Program-made: the position numbers and the translations under genes
The notes under the pieces: model-generated
Databases searched by the model: none
Seen by the model: the letters and a program-made list of their open reading frames with translations, nothing else
Told to the model about the DNA's origin: nothing
In this document: in pieces, positions 53,152 through 62,171 of the stretch
Layout: each line of letters begins with the position of its first letter
Numbering within the stretch: the stretch's first letter is position 1
Assembly: GCF_963664415.1 (NCBI RefSeq)
Contig: NZ_OY761445.1
Span: 956,501-1,020,500, forward strand
Source of the DNA: an uncultured Desulfobacter sp.
Lineage (GTDB): Bacteria > Desulfobacterota > Desulfobacteria > Desulfobacterales > Desulfobacteraceae
Direction: 5' to 3'
DNA: 64,000 nt

Positions 53152-53931
53152 TCAATCCCTTGAATGCTCTATATAGGCATACGCGCTGTGATTATGAATG
53201 GATTCGAAATTCTCGGCGCTCACGGAAAACCAGGTGATGTTGGCATCTTCGATAAGTGCCTTGGCCACATCCCTTACTATGTCTTCCACAAATTTTGGAT
53301 TATTATAGGCTTTTTCGGTAACATATTTTTCATCTTCACGTTTCAGCACTGAATAAATATCACAGGATGCCGCCTGTTCAACCAGATCGACAATCTCTTC
53401 TATCCAGATAAATTTATGAAACCTTGCCGCAACCAGCACCTCGCCCCTCTGATTATGGGCGCCATACTCAGAAATTTCTTTGGAACAGGGACACACCGAT
53501 GTAACAGGAACCGCCACTTTTAACACCAAGTCCGCTTTTTTTCCGTTATTGGAAGAACCAACGATCGTGCAATTGTAGTTCATCAGCCCCTTGGATTGGG
53601 TGCAAGGAGATGTTTTTTCAATAAAATAGGGAAACGATATTTCAATATGTGCGGACTTTGCCCCAAGAGAGGCCTTCATGTCTTCAAGAATATTGGTCAG
53701 AGAATCGAGTGATACCGGCGTATTGACGGTATGCAGCAACTCCACAAAACGACTCATATGGGTACCCTTGCACTGATGGGGCAAATCCACATACATATTA
53801 ACCTCAGCCACTGTGGACTGGGATCCGTTTGCCTTATCCCGGACAATAACCGGATGTTTTAGCCCCTTGATACCGACTTTATCGATGGGGATATTTCTAA
53901 AATCCGGCTGATTCTGCATATCAATCAACAT
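53152..53931 (-). CDS. folE2: GTP cyclohydrolase FolE2 (type IB)
   Basis: A 259-residue enzyme that converts GTP to 7,8-dihydroneopterin triphosphate for folate and queuosine synthesis. FolE2 features: DMQNQPDFRNIPIDKVGIKG at the start, the catalytic cysteine in TSVCPCSKEISEYGAHNQRG, and the late FVEDIVRDVAKAL and ENFESIHNHSAYAYIE. This form works with metals other than zinc. Its start overlaps the stop of the ttcA-like gene by 7 nt. Complete. As folate supports formyl transfer, it is also upstream of the formyltransferases in the pathway sense, though not in their operon. Confidence 0.93.
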   Translation of the reverse strand: MLIDMQNQPDFRNIPIDKVGIKGLKHPVIVRDKANGSQSTVAEVNMYVDLPHQCKGTHMSRFVELLHTVNTPVSLDSLTNILEDMKASLGAKSAHIEISFPYFIEKTSPCTQSKGLMNYNCTIVGSSNNGKKADLVLKVAVPVTSVCPCSKEISEYGAHNQRGEVLVAARFHKFIWIEEIVDLVEQAASCDIYSVLKREDEKYVTEKAYNNPKFVEDIVRDVAKALIEDANITWFSVSAENFESIHNHSAYAYIEHSRD

Positions 53932-54671
53932 GGCATCTCTAAAAGATAATCAGTGGCGATGTTACCCATTGCCCTGAATATATTTCCTTTTATATGTTTG
54001 TTCTGCCGGTACATCCTTTCAAGCATATCTGCAACATCCTGTCTTTTAGTGTACCCGGCACTTGGGCATGCATTAACAAATTCCGGCAAATCACAAACAT
54101 CAGCAAAACTGTTAATCTCATGTTTCTCAATATAAGATAAAGGCCTGATGATATCAAAGCGTCCGCCGAAAAATGACTGATTGGGCTTCATGGTTCCTAT
54201 CTTGCCAGCATAAAAAATATTAATGAACAAGGTTTCAATCAAATCATCTTTGTTATGCCCTAAAGCAAGTTTTTTACAGCCATGCTCCCTGGCAAGCTCG
54301 AACAGGCGTTTACGCCGCAGCCTGCTGCATAAAAAGCAGGGATTTTCCTTGTTTTCATCAGAATGTGCAAAGGTGCCGTAATTGGTTTGTTCCACCACCA
54401 TGCCCTGGTGGGCTTCCTTATATCTTTCATTGATATAAGAATCCAGCTTTTTAGCAAAAGAGTTGTCAAATCCTGGATCTATGTAAGCCGGAACAAGTTC
54501 AAATACGACAGGTGCTTTTTTTTTTAGAGAAACAAGCAGGTGGAAAAGGGCCAAACTGTCTTTACCGCCGGATATCCCCACCAGTATCCGGTCATTATTT
54601 TCGATCATCCGCCAGTCGTGAACCGCCTTGCCAAGCAGATGCATCAAGCGCTTTGTCAGCCCTTTGCTCAA
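53925..54671 (-). CDS. ttcA: TtcA-like tRNA 2-thiolation ATPase (PP-loop)
   Basis: A 248-residue N-type ATP pyrophosphatase. The PP-loop ISGGKDSLALFHL is at about 33-45; CFLCSRLRRKRLFE gives the CxxC pair and NACPSAG the third cysteine, the set that in TtcA binds a 4Fe-4S cluster. TtcA thiolates C32 of certain tRNAs. Start ATG 54671, 6 nt after rpoZ. Related PP-loop proteins with other tRNA targets are possible, so the exact substrate is less sure than the class. Confidence 0.85.
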   Translation of the reverse strand: MSKGLTKRLMHLLGKAVHDWRMIENNDRILVGISGGKDSLALFHLLVSLKKKAPVVFELVPAYIDPGFDNSFAKKLDSYINERYKEAHQGMVVEQTNYGTFAHSDENKENPCFLCSRLRRKRLFELAREHGCKKLALGHNKDDLIETLFINIFYAGKIGTMKPNQSFFGGRFDIIRPLSYIEKHEINSFADVCDLPEFVNACPSAGYTKRQDVADMLERMYRQNKHIKGNIFRAMGNIATDYLLEMPC

Positions 54672-54677
54672 ACCGGA

Positions 54678-54887
54678 TTACTCGTCATCCAACTCAGAAT
54701 CTTTTTTAACAACAATCCGGTTCGCTGCAATTTCACGCAGGACAGTTACAACATCCTCATTTTTAGAGGCTGGTACTAGGAAATCAGCCCCCTCTCTTAC
54801 CTGACGGACCCGTTTGGCTGCCAGATGTACAAGAGTGAAACGATTATCTACATTTTTCAAACAATCTTCTATAGTTACACGCGCCAC
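54678..54887 (-). CDS. rpoZ: RNA polymerase omega subunit
   Basis: 69 residues beginning MARVTIEDCLKNVDNRFTLV and containing LAAKRVRQVREG, the conserved omega motif that latches onto the beta-prime subunit. It aids RNA polymerase assembly. It lies 60 nt after greA and 6 nt before the ttcA-like gene, so basic transcription and tRNA-modification genes share an operon. Confidence 0.95.
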   Translation of the reverse strand: MARVTIEDCLKNVDNRFTLVHLAAKRVRQVREGADFLVPASKNEDVVTVLREIAANRIVVKKDSELDDE

Positions 54888-54947
54888 AGCACTTTCCTTT
54901 CTACAATTTTAATGCCATTTGAGGAATTGAAAAAATCAGACTTAAAA

Positions 54948-55415
54948 TCAAAGAATATCAACAACCTCATAAACCCTTTTTCCGCCCGGCGCCTGGACAA
55001 TGGCCTCGTCGCCCATCACTTTTCCGATCAGTGCAGAACCAAGGGGGGAAGAGACTGAAATTTTACCTTTTTTAATGTCCGCCTCGTCCTCACCGACAAT
55101 CATATATTCCTGTTCTTCTTCGGTATCCAGATTCTCCACAAGAACGCGACTGGCAAACCGGACGACATCCTTAGGCACAGAGCTCGGATCAATTACTTTT
55201 GCGTTCCCTATTTTATAGGAAAGCTCACCAATCCTACCTTCAATAAAAGACTGACGCTCTTTAGCAGCATGGTATTCGGCATTCTCAGACAGGTCTCCAT
55301 GTGCCCTGGCCACTTCAATGGCTTTAATTATCTCAGGACGATCCACGGTTTTTAATTTTTCCAGTTCTTTTTTTAAGGCTTCAAAACCTTGTTTCGTTAC
55401 AGGTATCTGGTCCAA
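54948..55415 (-). CDS. greA: Transcription elongation factor GreA
   Basis: 155 residues with the N-terminal coiled coil (ITKQGFEALKKELEKLKTVDRP) and the tip motif AHGDLSENAEYHAAKERQSF, whose acidic residues stimulate RNA cleavage in backtracked polymerase. The C-terminal FKBP-like domain has VSSPLGSALIGKVMGDEAIV. Complete and of normal length. Confidence 0.96.
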   Translation of the reverse strand: MDQIPVTKQGFEALKKELEKLKTVDRPEIIKAIEVARAHGDLSENAEYHAAKERQSFIEGRIGELSYKIGNAKVIDPSSVPKDVVRFASRVLVENLDTEEEQEYMIVGEDEADIKKGKISVSSPLGSALIGKVMGDEAIVQAPGGKRVYEVVDIL

Positions 55416-55480
55416 AATTTAAAATTTACTCCATAGTTGTTTAATTGACAACACAGCGCGTTGACGCCATTCAGTTTTAA

Positions 55481-56143
55481 TCAGCACATCCGGCCAATAA
55501 CAGTACTTCCGGCACTTGTTTTATCACCAAGGTTAACAAGTACTTCAAAGTCCTCGGGCAGGTAAAGATCCAAACGGGACCCAAACTGAATCATACCGTA
55601 CCGGTCGCCTTTGTGAACTTGTTCCTGGATTTTCACACAATTGACAATACGCCGGGCAATGAGCCCTGCAATCTGCACACACACATAACGGCGACCATCG
55701 TCCGTTCTTATTACCAGAGCATTGCGTTCATTATGAACGCTTGCTTTATCAAAAGATGCGTTTACAAACTTACCCGGATGATATTGAACTTTTTCAATCA
55801 CACCGCTGAACGGGATACGGTTAACATGAACATTAAATACGTTCATGAAAATACTAACCTTCTGGCAGGGTTCATCCATGTATTCACACCGGGCATGCGG
55901 CTCCACGACAATGACTTTCCCGTCCGCCGGTGAGACCAAAAGATCTTTGTCATCGGGCACCCTGCGCTCAGGGTCCCTGAAAAACCAGGTAATAGACATC
56001 GTAACAAGCAGCGCAAACCCACCTGTTTTCAGGAACCCAAAATAAAAAAACATCCCCGTAACAAGGATGGCTGCAACAACGTATTTGACGCCTGGCATGG
56101 CAATGGGAAGCACTGCCTTTGCCGGCCATTTAGAATTATCCAT
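55481..56143 (-). CDS. psd: Phosphatidylserine decarboxylase proenzyme
   Basis: A 220-residue membrane-associated enzyme of the short (archaeal/Psd-II-like) form that makes phosphatidylethanolamine. N-terminal membrane segments lie at about 12-48; PADGKVIVVEP, FMNVFNVHVNRIP and RNALVIRTDDGRRYVCVQIAG follow. The self-cleavage site that forms the pyruvoyl group is in SAGSTVIGRM (cut before the serine). Here the usual LGST is AGST. Between greA and tsaB on the same strand. Confidence 0.92.
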   Translation of the reverse strand: MDNSKWPAKAVLPIAMPGVKYVVAAILVTGMFFYFGFLKTGGFALLVTMSITWFFRDPERRVPDDKDLLVSPADGKVIVVEPHARCEYMDEPCQKVSIFMNVFNVHVNRIPFSGVIEKVQYHPGKFVNASFDKASVHNERNALVIRTDDGRRYVCVQIAGLIARRIVNCVKIQEQVHKGDRYGMIQFGSRLDLYLPEDFEVLVNLGDKTSAGSTVIGRMC

Positions 56144-56204
56144 AGTCCCTTACCTACAAAATTAGCCAGAACCTAATATCTATATCAAGTATATCAATAT
56201 ATTG

Positions 56205-56900
56205 TCAAGCACCTGTTTTCCTGTCAAAATGGATCTGTGCATCGGACTTTCTAAGATAAACCGGGTTCAGGGGGTGATTTTCAAAATCAAACACCCCTTC
56301 ATCAGACATTCCCGAAATCACCAAGGCACAGGCACTGACACCGTCCATGGAAGTGGTAGAGAACACGGCGTTATCCTCGGTCCTGTTGCAAATTTTTTCC
56401 CGGTATACCTTGGATCCGGAACCGACAAACAGCGCCCCGGAACCGGCTTGGTCAATGGCGGTTTCCGGCGAACACACCATTTCCGGACCTTTTTGAATAA
56501 GCTCACCATGATTGAACTGATACACGGCAGAATATACTTCTTTGCGCTTAGCATCCATCATCACACAAACAGGCTTTTGTGAATGACAGAACCTGAACGC
56601 AATACCGTCAAGACTGGAAACCCCGGCACAGGGTTTGGATACAGCTCTGGCCAACCCCTTAACCATACTGATGCCGATACGAAGCCCGGTAAAGCTACCG
56701 GGCCCCCTGGCTGCTATAAATCCATCTATCTGATTAACGGTCATACCCTCCCTGCTTTCAACGGCTTGTTCGATCATGGGCAAAAGCCCTTTCGAGTGGG
56801 TCTGCCGGCTGAACAGGCTGGATTCAAAAACAAGGGTATTATCTTCAAACAAAGCCATGCTTGCACCCTGCTCTGCTGTACTCAGGGCAAAAAAATACAT
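56205..56900 (-). CDS. tsaB: tRNA threonylcarbamoyladenosine biosynthesis protein TsaB
   Basis: A 231-residue ASKHA-fold protein, partner of TsaD in making t6A37 on ANN-decoding tRNAs. It has ALSTAEQGASMALFED at the start, LLPMIEQAVES, and the family motif ARGPGSFTGLRIGISMVKGLA. It begins 2 nt after the lon stop, so it is read with lon. Confidence 0.92.
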   Translation of the reverse strand: MYFFALSTAEQGASMALFEDNTLVFESSLFSRQTHSKGLLPMIEQAVESREGMTVNQIDGFIAARGPGSFTGLRIGISMVKGLARAVSKPCAGVSSLDGIAFRFCHSQKPVCVMMDAKRKEVYSAVYQFNHGELIQKGPEMVCSPETAIDQAGSGALFVGSGSKVYREKICNRTEDNAVFSTTSMDGVSACALVISGMSDEGVFDFENHPLNPVYLRKSDAQIHFDRKTGA

Positions 56901-56902
56901 AA

Positions 56903-59278
56903 TTATTCCGCTTCCAGAGCCAGATCCAGCACTTCCCTGATATCCTTCACACAGATGAATGTCAGTTTGGATTTCACAGATTTTGGGATATCATGGAGAT
57001 CTTTTTTATTTTTCTCCGGAATAATCACTTTCTTGATGCCGGCCCTCAAAGCCCCCAGCGACTTCTCCTTTAGGCCGCCGATGGGCAACACCCTGCCCCG
57101 TAAAGAAATTTCACCGGTCATCCCCACCTTATTGTTCACCTTTTTGCCGGTAAAGGCTGACACAAGCGCAGTAGCAATGGCAATCCCGGCCGAAGGACCA
57201 TCCTTGGGAATGGCGCCGGCAGGGACATGGATATGAATGTCGTTGGAATCAAAGGCCTCCTTGTCTATGCCCAAAATTTCCTGATTGGCTTTGGTGTAGG
57301 TCAATGCTGCCCTTGCCGATTCCTGCATCACCTCACCGATCTGTCCGGTAAGCTGCAACTCTCCTTTACCCGGAAACAATGACGTTTCAATATACAAATG
57401 CTCACCGCCTACTTCGGTCCAGGCAAGCCCTGTGGCCAAACCGACCTGGCTTTCTTCCTGATCCATTTCATTAATATATTGAGGCGGGCCCAAATACTTG
57501 GTTAAATTCTGGCAGGTAACGGCAAACTTCCCCTTTTGGCCTTCGGCAATCCGGCGGGCAATTTTTCTACACACCGAGTCCAGTTTACGCTCAAGCCCCC
57601 TGAGACCTGCTTCCAGGGTATATTCTGAAACAATGGACTCTATGGCGTTGGGACTGAAATGAATGGCCCGACGGATCAAGCCGTTGTCTTTGAGTTTTCT
57701 TGGCAAAAGATGCTGATTTGCAATGACCACCTTTTCCTGGCGGGTATATCCGGTAAGATGGATCAACTCCATCCTGTCAAGCAGGGCCGAAGGAATGGTG
57801 TCTGCCATATTCGCCGTCAGAACAAACAGCACCCCGGACAAATCAAAAGGCATATTCAGGTAATGATCGGAGAACTCGGCATTCTGTTCAGGGTCCAACG
57901 CCTCCAGCAATGCTGAAGACGGATCGCCTCTGAAATCATTGCCCAATTTGTCAATTTCATCCAGCATAAAAACCGGATTTTTCGTGCCGCATTGACGAAG
58001 CCCCTGTAAAATTCTTCCAGGCATGGCACCAATATATGTCCTTCTGTGCCCTCTGATCTCTGCTTCATCACGAATACCGCCCAAAGAGACCCGATGAAAC
58101 TTTCGCTTCATGGCCTTGGCAATGGCCCGGCCAAGAGAGGTTTTCCCCACCCCCGGAGGACCGACAAAGCAGATAATCTGGCCCTTTTTCTTTGGATTGA
58201 GTTTACGCACACTTAGATATTCAAGGATTCGTTCTTTGGCTTTATCCAGTCCATAATGATTCTGGTCTAAAACCTCCTGGGCTTTTTTTATATCTAAAAA
58301 ATCCTTAGTAGTTTTGCTCCAGGGCAATTCAACAATGCAATCCAGGTACGTTCTGACCACAGAGGCTTCAGAGGAATCAAAATGCATCTGTTCCAGACGG
58401 GTCAGCTGTTTCAGCGCCTCTTTTTCACACTCTTCCGGCAACTTGCACTTTTTTATTTTTTGTTTGAATTCAGCGATCTCGGCAATCTTATCATCGCTTT
58501 CCCCCAGCTCTCTGTGGATGGCCTTGACCTGCTCACGAAGATAATAATCCCTCTGATTTTTTGAAATCTCGTCTTTAACATGGGTTTGAATTTTAGCTTG
58601 AACCGTTGATAAATCAAGCTCCCGGGCCAAAAGATCGTTAACACGGTTTAAGCGTTCAACGGCATCTGTGGTTTCCAGAAGGGCCTGGGCATCCTCTACT
58701 TTAAGGTTGAGGTTAGAGGCTACCAGATCCGCAAGCTTACCCGGAGAGTCAATATGAGACAAAAGATCGCCCACATCACCTGAAAACTCGCCCTTGAGCG
58801 CTAAAAGCTTTTCGCTGTTTTCCTTTACGTTACGCATCAGGGCTTCAATTTCTATATCAATAGAATCCGGCTCGACATCAACAATCGTCTCCACACGGAC
58901 TTTAAAAAAAGAGCGTTTTTGAACGAACTCAACAAGCTTAGCCTTGGAAATCCCCTGGACCAGCGCCTTGATCCTGCCGTCAGGCATTTTAATCATCTTC
59001 TGCACCCGGGCAATGGTTCCGATATCATAGACATCCGACGGCCCCGGCTTTTCCATGTCGGAATCTTTCTGTACCGACAGAAAGACATACCGATCAAACT
59101 CCACACACTCTTCAATGGCCTTGATGGACTTTTCCCGTCCAACAAACAAGGGAAGCAGCATATCTGTAAAGACAACCACATCCCTGACCGGCATCATGGG
59201 AATAACCTTTGGGATTTCCTCGACATTACCTTCTTTTTCGATTATTTCAATCAGATCATCTATATCTGCTTCTGCCAT
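56903..59278 (-). CDS. lon: ATP-dependent protease Lon
   Basis: A 791-residue LonA protease. The N-terminal substrate-binding domain begins VIPMMPVRDVVVFTDMLLPL; the AAA+ module has Walker A GPPGVGKTSLGRA and Walker B VFMLDEIDKLG; the protease domain has the catalytic serine in PKDGPSAGIAIATAL and the later lysine in TGEISLRGRVLPIGGLKEK. It degrades misfolded and regulatory proteins in the cytoplasm. It overlaps nothing on its 5' side; its upstream region is shared with the divergent prepilin peptidase gene. Confidence 0.97.
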   Translation of the reverse strand: MAEADIDDLIEIIEKEGNVEEIPKVIPMMPVRDVVVFTDMLLPLFVGREKSIKAIEECVEFDRYVFLSVQKDSDMEKPGPSDVYDIGTIARVQKMIKMPDGRIKALVQGISKAKLVEFVQKRSFFKVRVETIVDVEPDSIDIEIEALMRNVKENSEKLLALKGEFSGDVGDLLSHIDSPGKLADLVASNLNLKVEDAQALLETTDAVERLNRVNDLLARELDLSTVQAKIQTHVKDEISKNQRDYYLREQVKAIHRELGESDDKIAEIAEFKQKIKKCKLPEECEKEALKQLTRLEQMHFDSSEASVVRTYLDCIVELPWSKTTKDFLDIKKAQEVLDQNHYGLDKAKERILEYLSVRKLNPKKKGQIICFVGPPGVGKTSLGRAIAKAMKRKFHRVSLGGIRDEAEIRGHRRTYIGAMPGRILQGLRQCGTKNPVFMLDEIDKLGNDFRGDPSSALLEALDPEQNAEFSDHYLNMPFDLSGVLFVLTANMADTIPSALLDRMELIHLTGYTRQEKVVIANQHLLPRKLKDNGLIRRAIHFSPNAIESIVSEYTLEAGLRGLERKLDSVCRKIARRIAEGQKGKFAVTCQNLTKYLGPPQYINEMDQEESQVGLATGLAWTEVGGEHLYIETSLFPGKGELQLTGQIGEVMQESARAALTYTKANQEILGIDKEAFDSNDIHIHVPAGAIPKDGPSAGIAIATALVSAFTGKKVNNKVGMTGEISLRGRVLPIGGLKEKSLGALRAGIKKVIIPEKNKKDLHDIPKSVKSKLTFICVKDIREVLDLALEAE

Positions 59279-59613
59279 TTATGCTCCTTGATTACATAAC
59301 GTCCATGGGCCGCACCTGCATTTTACGACCGGGTCCACCCCGGCTCATGGTGAAAGAATATCTGACCCTTTCATAAAAAAACAGGACCAGACCGAAAGCC
59401 ATTTGACCGTCTGTGGTTTTTCGGGTTGGCCCTCACATACGGGGCTTTGTTTAACCTGCACTTTAAGTTGTACCTACAATATAACAGAAAAATGTTTTTA
59501 CAATATCCTTGAAAAAATATTTTTATCATTGGATAGTTTGCATAACTATACCATAAAAACCGCCAAACACCCCAGATGCACTAAAAAACATTAATCAAGA
59601 CCCAAGGAGTATC
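59279..59613. other. Divergent intergenic region between lon and pilD
   Basis: 335 bp without a credible gene. It must hold the promoters of both genes. A GC-richer part (59300-59460) is followed by an AT-rich part ending in AAGGAG five bases before the pilD ATG. A HrcA/CIRCE or other heat-shock operator was looked for and not seen. Confidence 0.5.
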
Positions 59614-60399
59614 ATGTACCCGCTATTCAACTTCATTACTGCCGTATCTTTTATTTTTGGTGTCTGCATCGGCAGTTTTCTCAACGTGGTGATCTGCCGG
59701 ATACCCGAAGGCCAATCCATCGTGTCCCCCCCGTCACACTGTCCGGCCTGCAACCATGCGATCCCCTTTTATTTCAATATCCCAATAATAAGTTTTCTTT
59801 TGCTCAGGGGTAAATGCGGATTCTGCAAAACCGCCATTTCTATACGCTACCCTTTGATAGAACTGATCACCGGATTCTTAGCCTTAGGGCTTTTTTTAAA
59901 ATTCGGACTAACACCAACGGCTCTTTTTTATTTCATATTCATTTCTGTGCTCGTTGCCATCTCCTTTATTGACCTGGATTACCAAATCATTCCGGACAAA
60001 TTGTCTCTTCCCGGGATTTTTATTTTTTCCACATCCTTTCTTTTTGTACCTGAAATGCACGTTCTTTCCGTAATTTGGGGCATCCTTACGGGCGGCGGCA
60101 TTTTGTACCTTGTAGCCTATTCATACTATATTATTCGCAAGCACCATGGCATGGGAGGCGGAGACATAAAACTTTTAGCCATGATTGGGGCTGCTATTGG
60201 CATAAAGGGTGTCTTTTTCACACTGTTTACAGGTTCAGTTTTCGGCACCCTTGGCGGTGTGGCTGCCATGGCGCTGGCCAACAATCCAGAAAAAGGACAG
60301 GCAAAAATCCCATTTGGTCCGTTTCTTTCCCTGGGGGCTATTCTCTACATTTTCTGGGGAGAGCCCATGATACGATGGTATATAAACTTTATTGGATAA
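59614..60399 (+). CDS. pilD: Prepilin peptidase / N-methyltransferase (PilD/GspO)
   Basis: A 261-residue polytopic aspartic protease that cuts and methylates type IV pilins and type II secretion pseudopilins. The N-terminal zinc-binding part has CPACNHAI and CGFCKTAI (two CxxC pairs); the catalytic aspartates are in IDLDYQIIPDKLSL and GMGGGDIKLLAM. About eight membrane helices. A ribosome-binding site AAGGAG precedes ATG 59614. The target pilins are outside the window. Confidence 0.93.
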   Translation: MYPLFNFITAVSFIFGVCIGSFLNVVICRIPEGQSIVSPPSHCPACNHAIPFYFNIPIISFLLLRGKCGFCKTAISIRYPLIELITGFLALGLFLKFGLTPTALFYFIFISVLVAISFIDLDYQIIPDKLSLPGIFIFSTSFLFVPEMHVLSVIWGILTGGGILYLVAYSYYIIRKHHGMGGGDIKLLAMIGAAIGIKGVFFTLFTGSVFGTLGGVAAMALANNPEKGQAKIPFGPFLSLGAILYIFWGEPMIRWYINFIG

Positions 60400-60470
60400 T
60401 TTTTTACGAAAAGCCACCCATCAAAATCATGCACGCAGGCGACTTTTCGTCCATACTCTAAAAATATTTT

Positions 60471-60830
60471 TTACAAACTGATAACTGTAGCATCGCAGGA
60501 CATATTAATAAATTCGGCAGCCGAAGCCATTCGTGCCCCCTCAATAAGATCGTCGTCTTTAATCTGACGGGCGTTAGCACATGGCGTGCAGACCAAAATA
60601 GGCACATTATGAGCCTGAAGATATGCCAGAAGATCATCAGCGACATCACCGGTGGCAGCCCTAACATGGGTAATAATACCTTCTTTGGCCAGATACACAC
60701 CTTCATCCAGCAGAAAAAGACTGGTATTTTTCCCTTCCTTGTGAGCTATGGTTGCAAGATGAATAGCCCGGGTAGCTCGGTTAGTATCATTGGTACCGCA
60801 AGATAGCGCAATTACAACATTGTTAGTCAT
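60471..60830 (-). CDS. DsrE/TusD-like small sulfur-relay protein
   Basis: A 119-residue protein of the DsrE fold, opening NNVVIALSCGTNDTNRATRAI with a nucleotide-like loop and containing LFLLDEGVYLAKEG and PILVCTPCANAR. The cysteines of the CTPC segment match the position where DsrE-family members carry sulfur as a persulfide. Such proteins relay sulfur in sulfur-metabolising bacteria. It lies convergent with pilD and divergent from the peroxiredoxin gene across a 551-bp gap. Confidence 0.8.
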   Translation of the reverse strand: MTNNVVIALSCGTNDTNRATRAIHLATIAHKEGKNTSLFLLDEGVYLAKEGIITHVRAATGDVADDLLAYLQAHNVPILVCTPCANARQIKDDDLIEGARMASAAEFINMSCDATVISL

Positions 60831-61381
60831 AATCCCCTCCTAATTTTAAATTCTAATGATTTATAAATTGAAAATAATCTGACGTTTGAAGTACTCATGC
60901 CATACTTTCTGTGAAACCGTCATAAAATAAAACTGATGCAAAAACCTCGCCTACGCGAATCAAAACCAGACACAAAGTTCAAAAATATTGAGTAGATACC
61001 TGATGGGGTTAATAGGCATACTGTTGAAGATCCACGGCAAGATAAAACATGACACACAAATGTTTTGTTAGGTGTCTCAAAACATTTGTGTATAGATACA
61101 CATCGTCTACAGCATCTTTCATTTTAAAAACACTGCATTGATAAATCGTCGTCCCCACACACAAGAAATGAAGCCGAAATCCTATTTTTCACAGGCTTTC
61201 CATCTGAAAACCAATTCGTTTATCAAATCCTTACCATTTAAATTCGAATTGATTTCAAAAAATATTGGCACGGTCTCTGCATAAACCAGAACAATAAGAA
61301 CTTAGCTTAATAAATGATTCAGGGTCAAAGCAAAAATAAAAAAGCATAGCTTCAATTTAATTTTAACTAAAGGAGAACAAC
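60831..61381. other. 551-bp intergenic region upstream of the peroxiredoxin gene
   Basis: No credible gene on either strand. It holds a perfect 14-bp inverted repeat (61054-61091), an AT-rich stretch (61200-61370), and GGAG just before the peroxiredoxin ATG. The length and the palindrome suggest regulation of one or both divergent genes. No known redox-regulator site was recognised. Confidence 0.5.
61054..61091. promoter_or_regulatory. Perfect 14-bp inverted repeat, possible operator or terminator
   Basis: Arms ACACAAATGTTTTG (61054-61067) and CAAAACATTTGTGT (61078-61091) with a 10-nt loop. There is no following T-run on either strand, which argues against a simple terminator. It lies 224 bp before the end of the dsrE-like leader and about 290 bp before the peroxiredoxin ATG. 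Confidence 0.6.
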
Positions 61382-62029
61382 ATGGAACATCAACCCCCCA
61401 ATATGCCCCTTCTTGGCGATGAATTTCCGGAATTAAATGTAGATACAACCCATGGCCCCATGAGCCTCCCCAAAGACATGAAAGGCAAATGGTTTGTTCT
61501 TTTCAGTCATCCGGCTGACTTTACCCCGGTATGCACCACAGAATTTGCAGGCTTCCAAAACCGCGTTGCCGAGTTTGAAAAGATGGGGGTTCAACTGATC
61601 GGCATGTCAGTGGACCAGGTGTTCAGCCACATTAAATGGATTGAATGGATCAAAGACAAACTTGATATAGAAATTACTTTCCCGGTTGTTGCTGCCAACG
61701 ACTCAGTAGCTAATAAGCTGGGCATGTTGCATCCAGGCAAAGGCTCAAATACGGTTCGGGCGGTATTTGTAGTTGACCCTGAAAGCAAGGTACGCCTGAT
61801 CCTGTACTATCCCCAGGAAATTGGACGGAATATGGATGAAATTGTCCGGGCCACAAAGGCGTTAATCACATCAGACCAGAATGGCGTTGCCATGCCTGCC
61901 AACTGGCCGGAAAATGAACTGCTAAAAGACCGGGTAATCATCCCGCCACCAAAGTCTCAAAAGGATGCGGCGCAACGGTTGAGCCAATACGAGGGTTATG
62001 ACTGGTGGTTCTGCCACAAGGCGCTGTAA
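61382..62029 (+). CDS. Peroxiredoxin, Prx6/AhpC-TSA type
   Basis: A 215-residue thiol peroxidase. The peroxidatic cysteine C51 lies in HPADFTPVCTTEF, with the conserved proline and threonine two and three residues before it, and the later W-I-x-W-I-K-x-K and RAVFVVDPESKVR segments are typical of the Prx6 group. A C-terminal cysteine (C211, DWWFCHK) may resolve the sulfenic acid. It reduces hydroperoxides in the cytoplasm. ATG 61382 is preceded by AAAGGAGAA. It is followed by a terminator and then the MBL-rhodanese gene. Confidence 0.93.
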   Translation: MEHQPPNMPLLGDEFPELNVDTTHGPMSLPKDMKGKWFVLFSHPADFTPVCTTEFAGFQNRVAEFEKMGVQLIGMSVDQVFSHIKWIEWIKDKLDIEITFPVVAANDSVANKLGMLHPGKGSNTVRAVFVVDPESKVRLILYYPQEIGRNMDEIVRATKALITSDQNGVAMPANWPENELLKDRVIIPPPKSQKDAAQRLSQYEGYDWWFCHKAL

Positions 62030-62056
62030 GCCAAGTCAATCAAATCTCTGATATAG

Positions 62057-62086
62057 AGCCCGGAAATTGATGTCTTTTTCCGGGCT
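62057..62086 (+). terminator. Rho-independent terminator after the peroxiredoxin gene
   Basis: A hairpin with arms AGCCCGGAAA (62057-62066) and TTTCCGGGCT (62077-62086), a 10-nt loop, and a short TTCC tail rather than a long T-run. It lies 27 nt after the stop. The strong GC stem supports it; the weak tail lowers the score. Confidence 0.65.
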
Positions 62087-62171
62087 TTCCTGTGACATCA
62101 GTGTATCATGTTCAATTAAATTTAAATTATATCGTTTAAAACATCACTCACTTCAAAAGGAGGCCTGTACC

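Noticed and set aside
56583..57236. 217-codon plus-strand frame opposite tsaB and lon
   Set aside because: It spans the junction of two certain genes on the other strand and has no protein motif.
60406..60450. Bidirectional terminator between pilD and the dsrE-like gene
   Set aside because: Only an 8-bp stem (ACGAAAAG/CTTTTCGT) with a 29-nt loop and no clear T-run is present; too weak to call.
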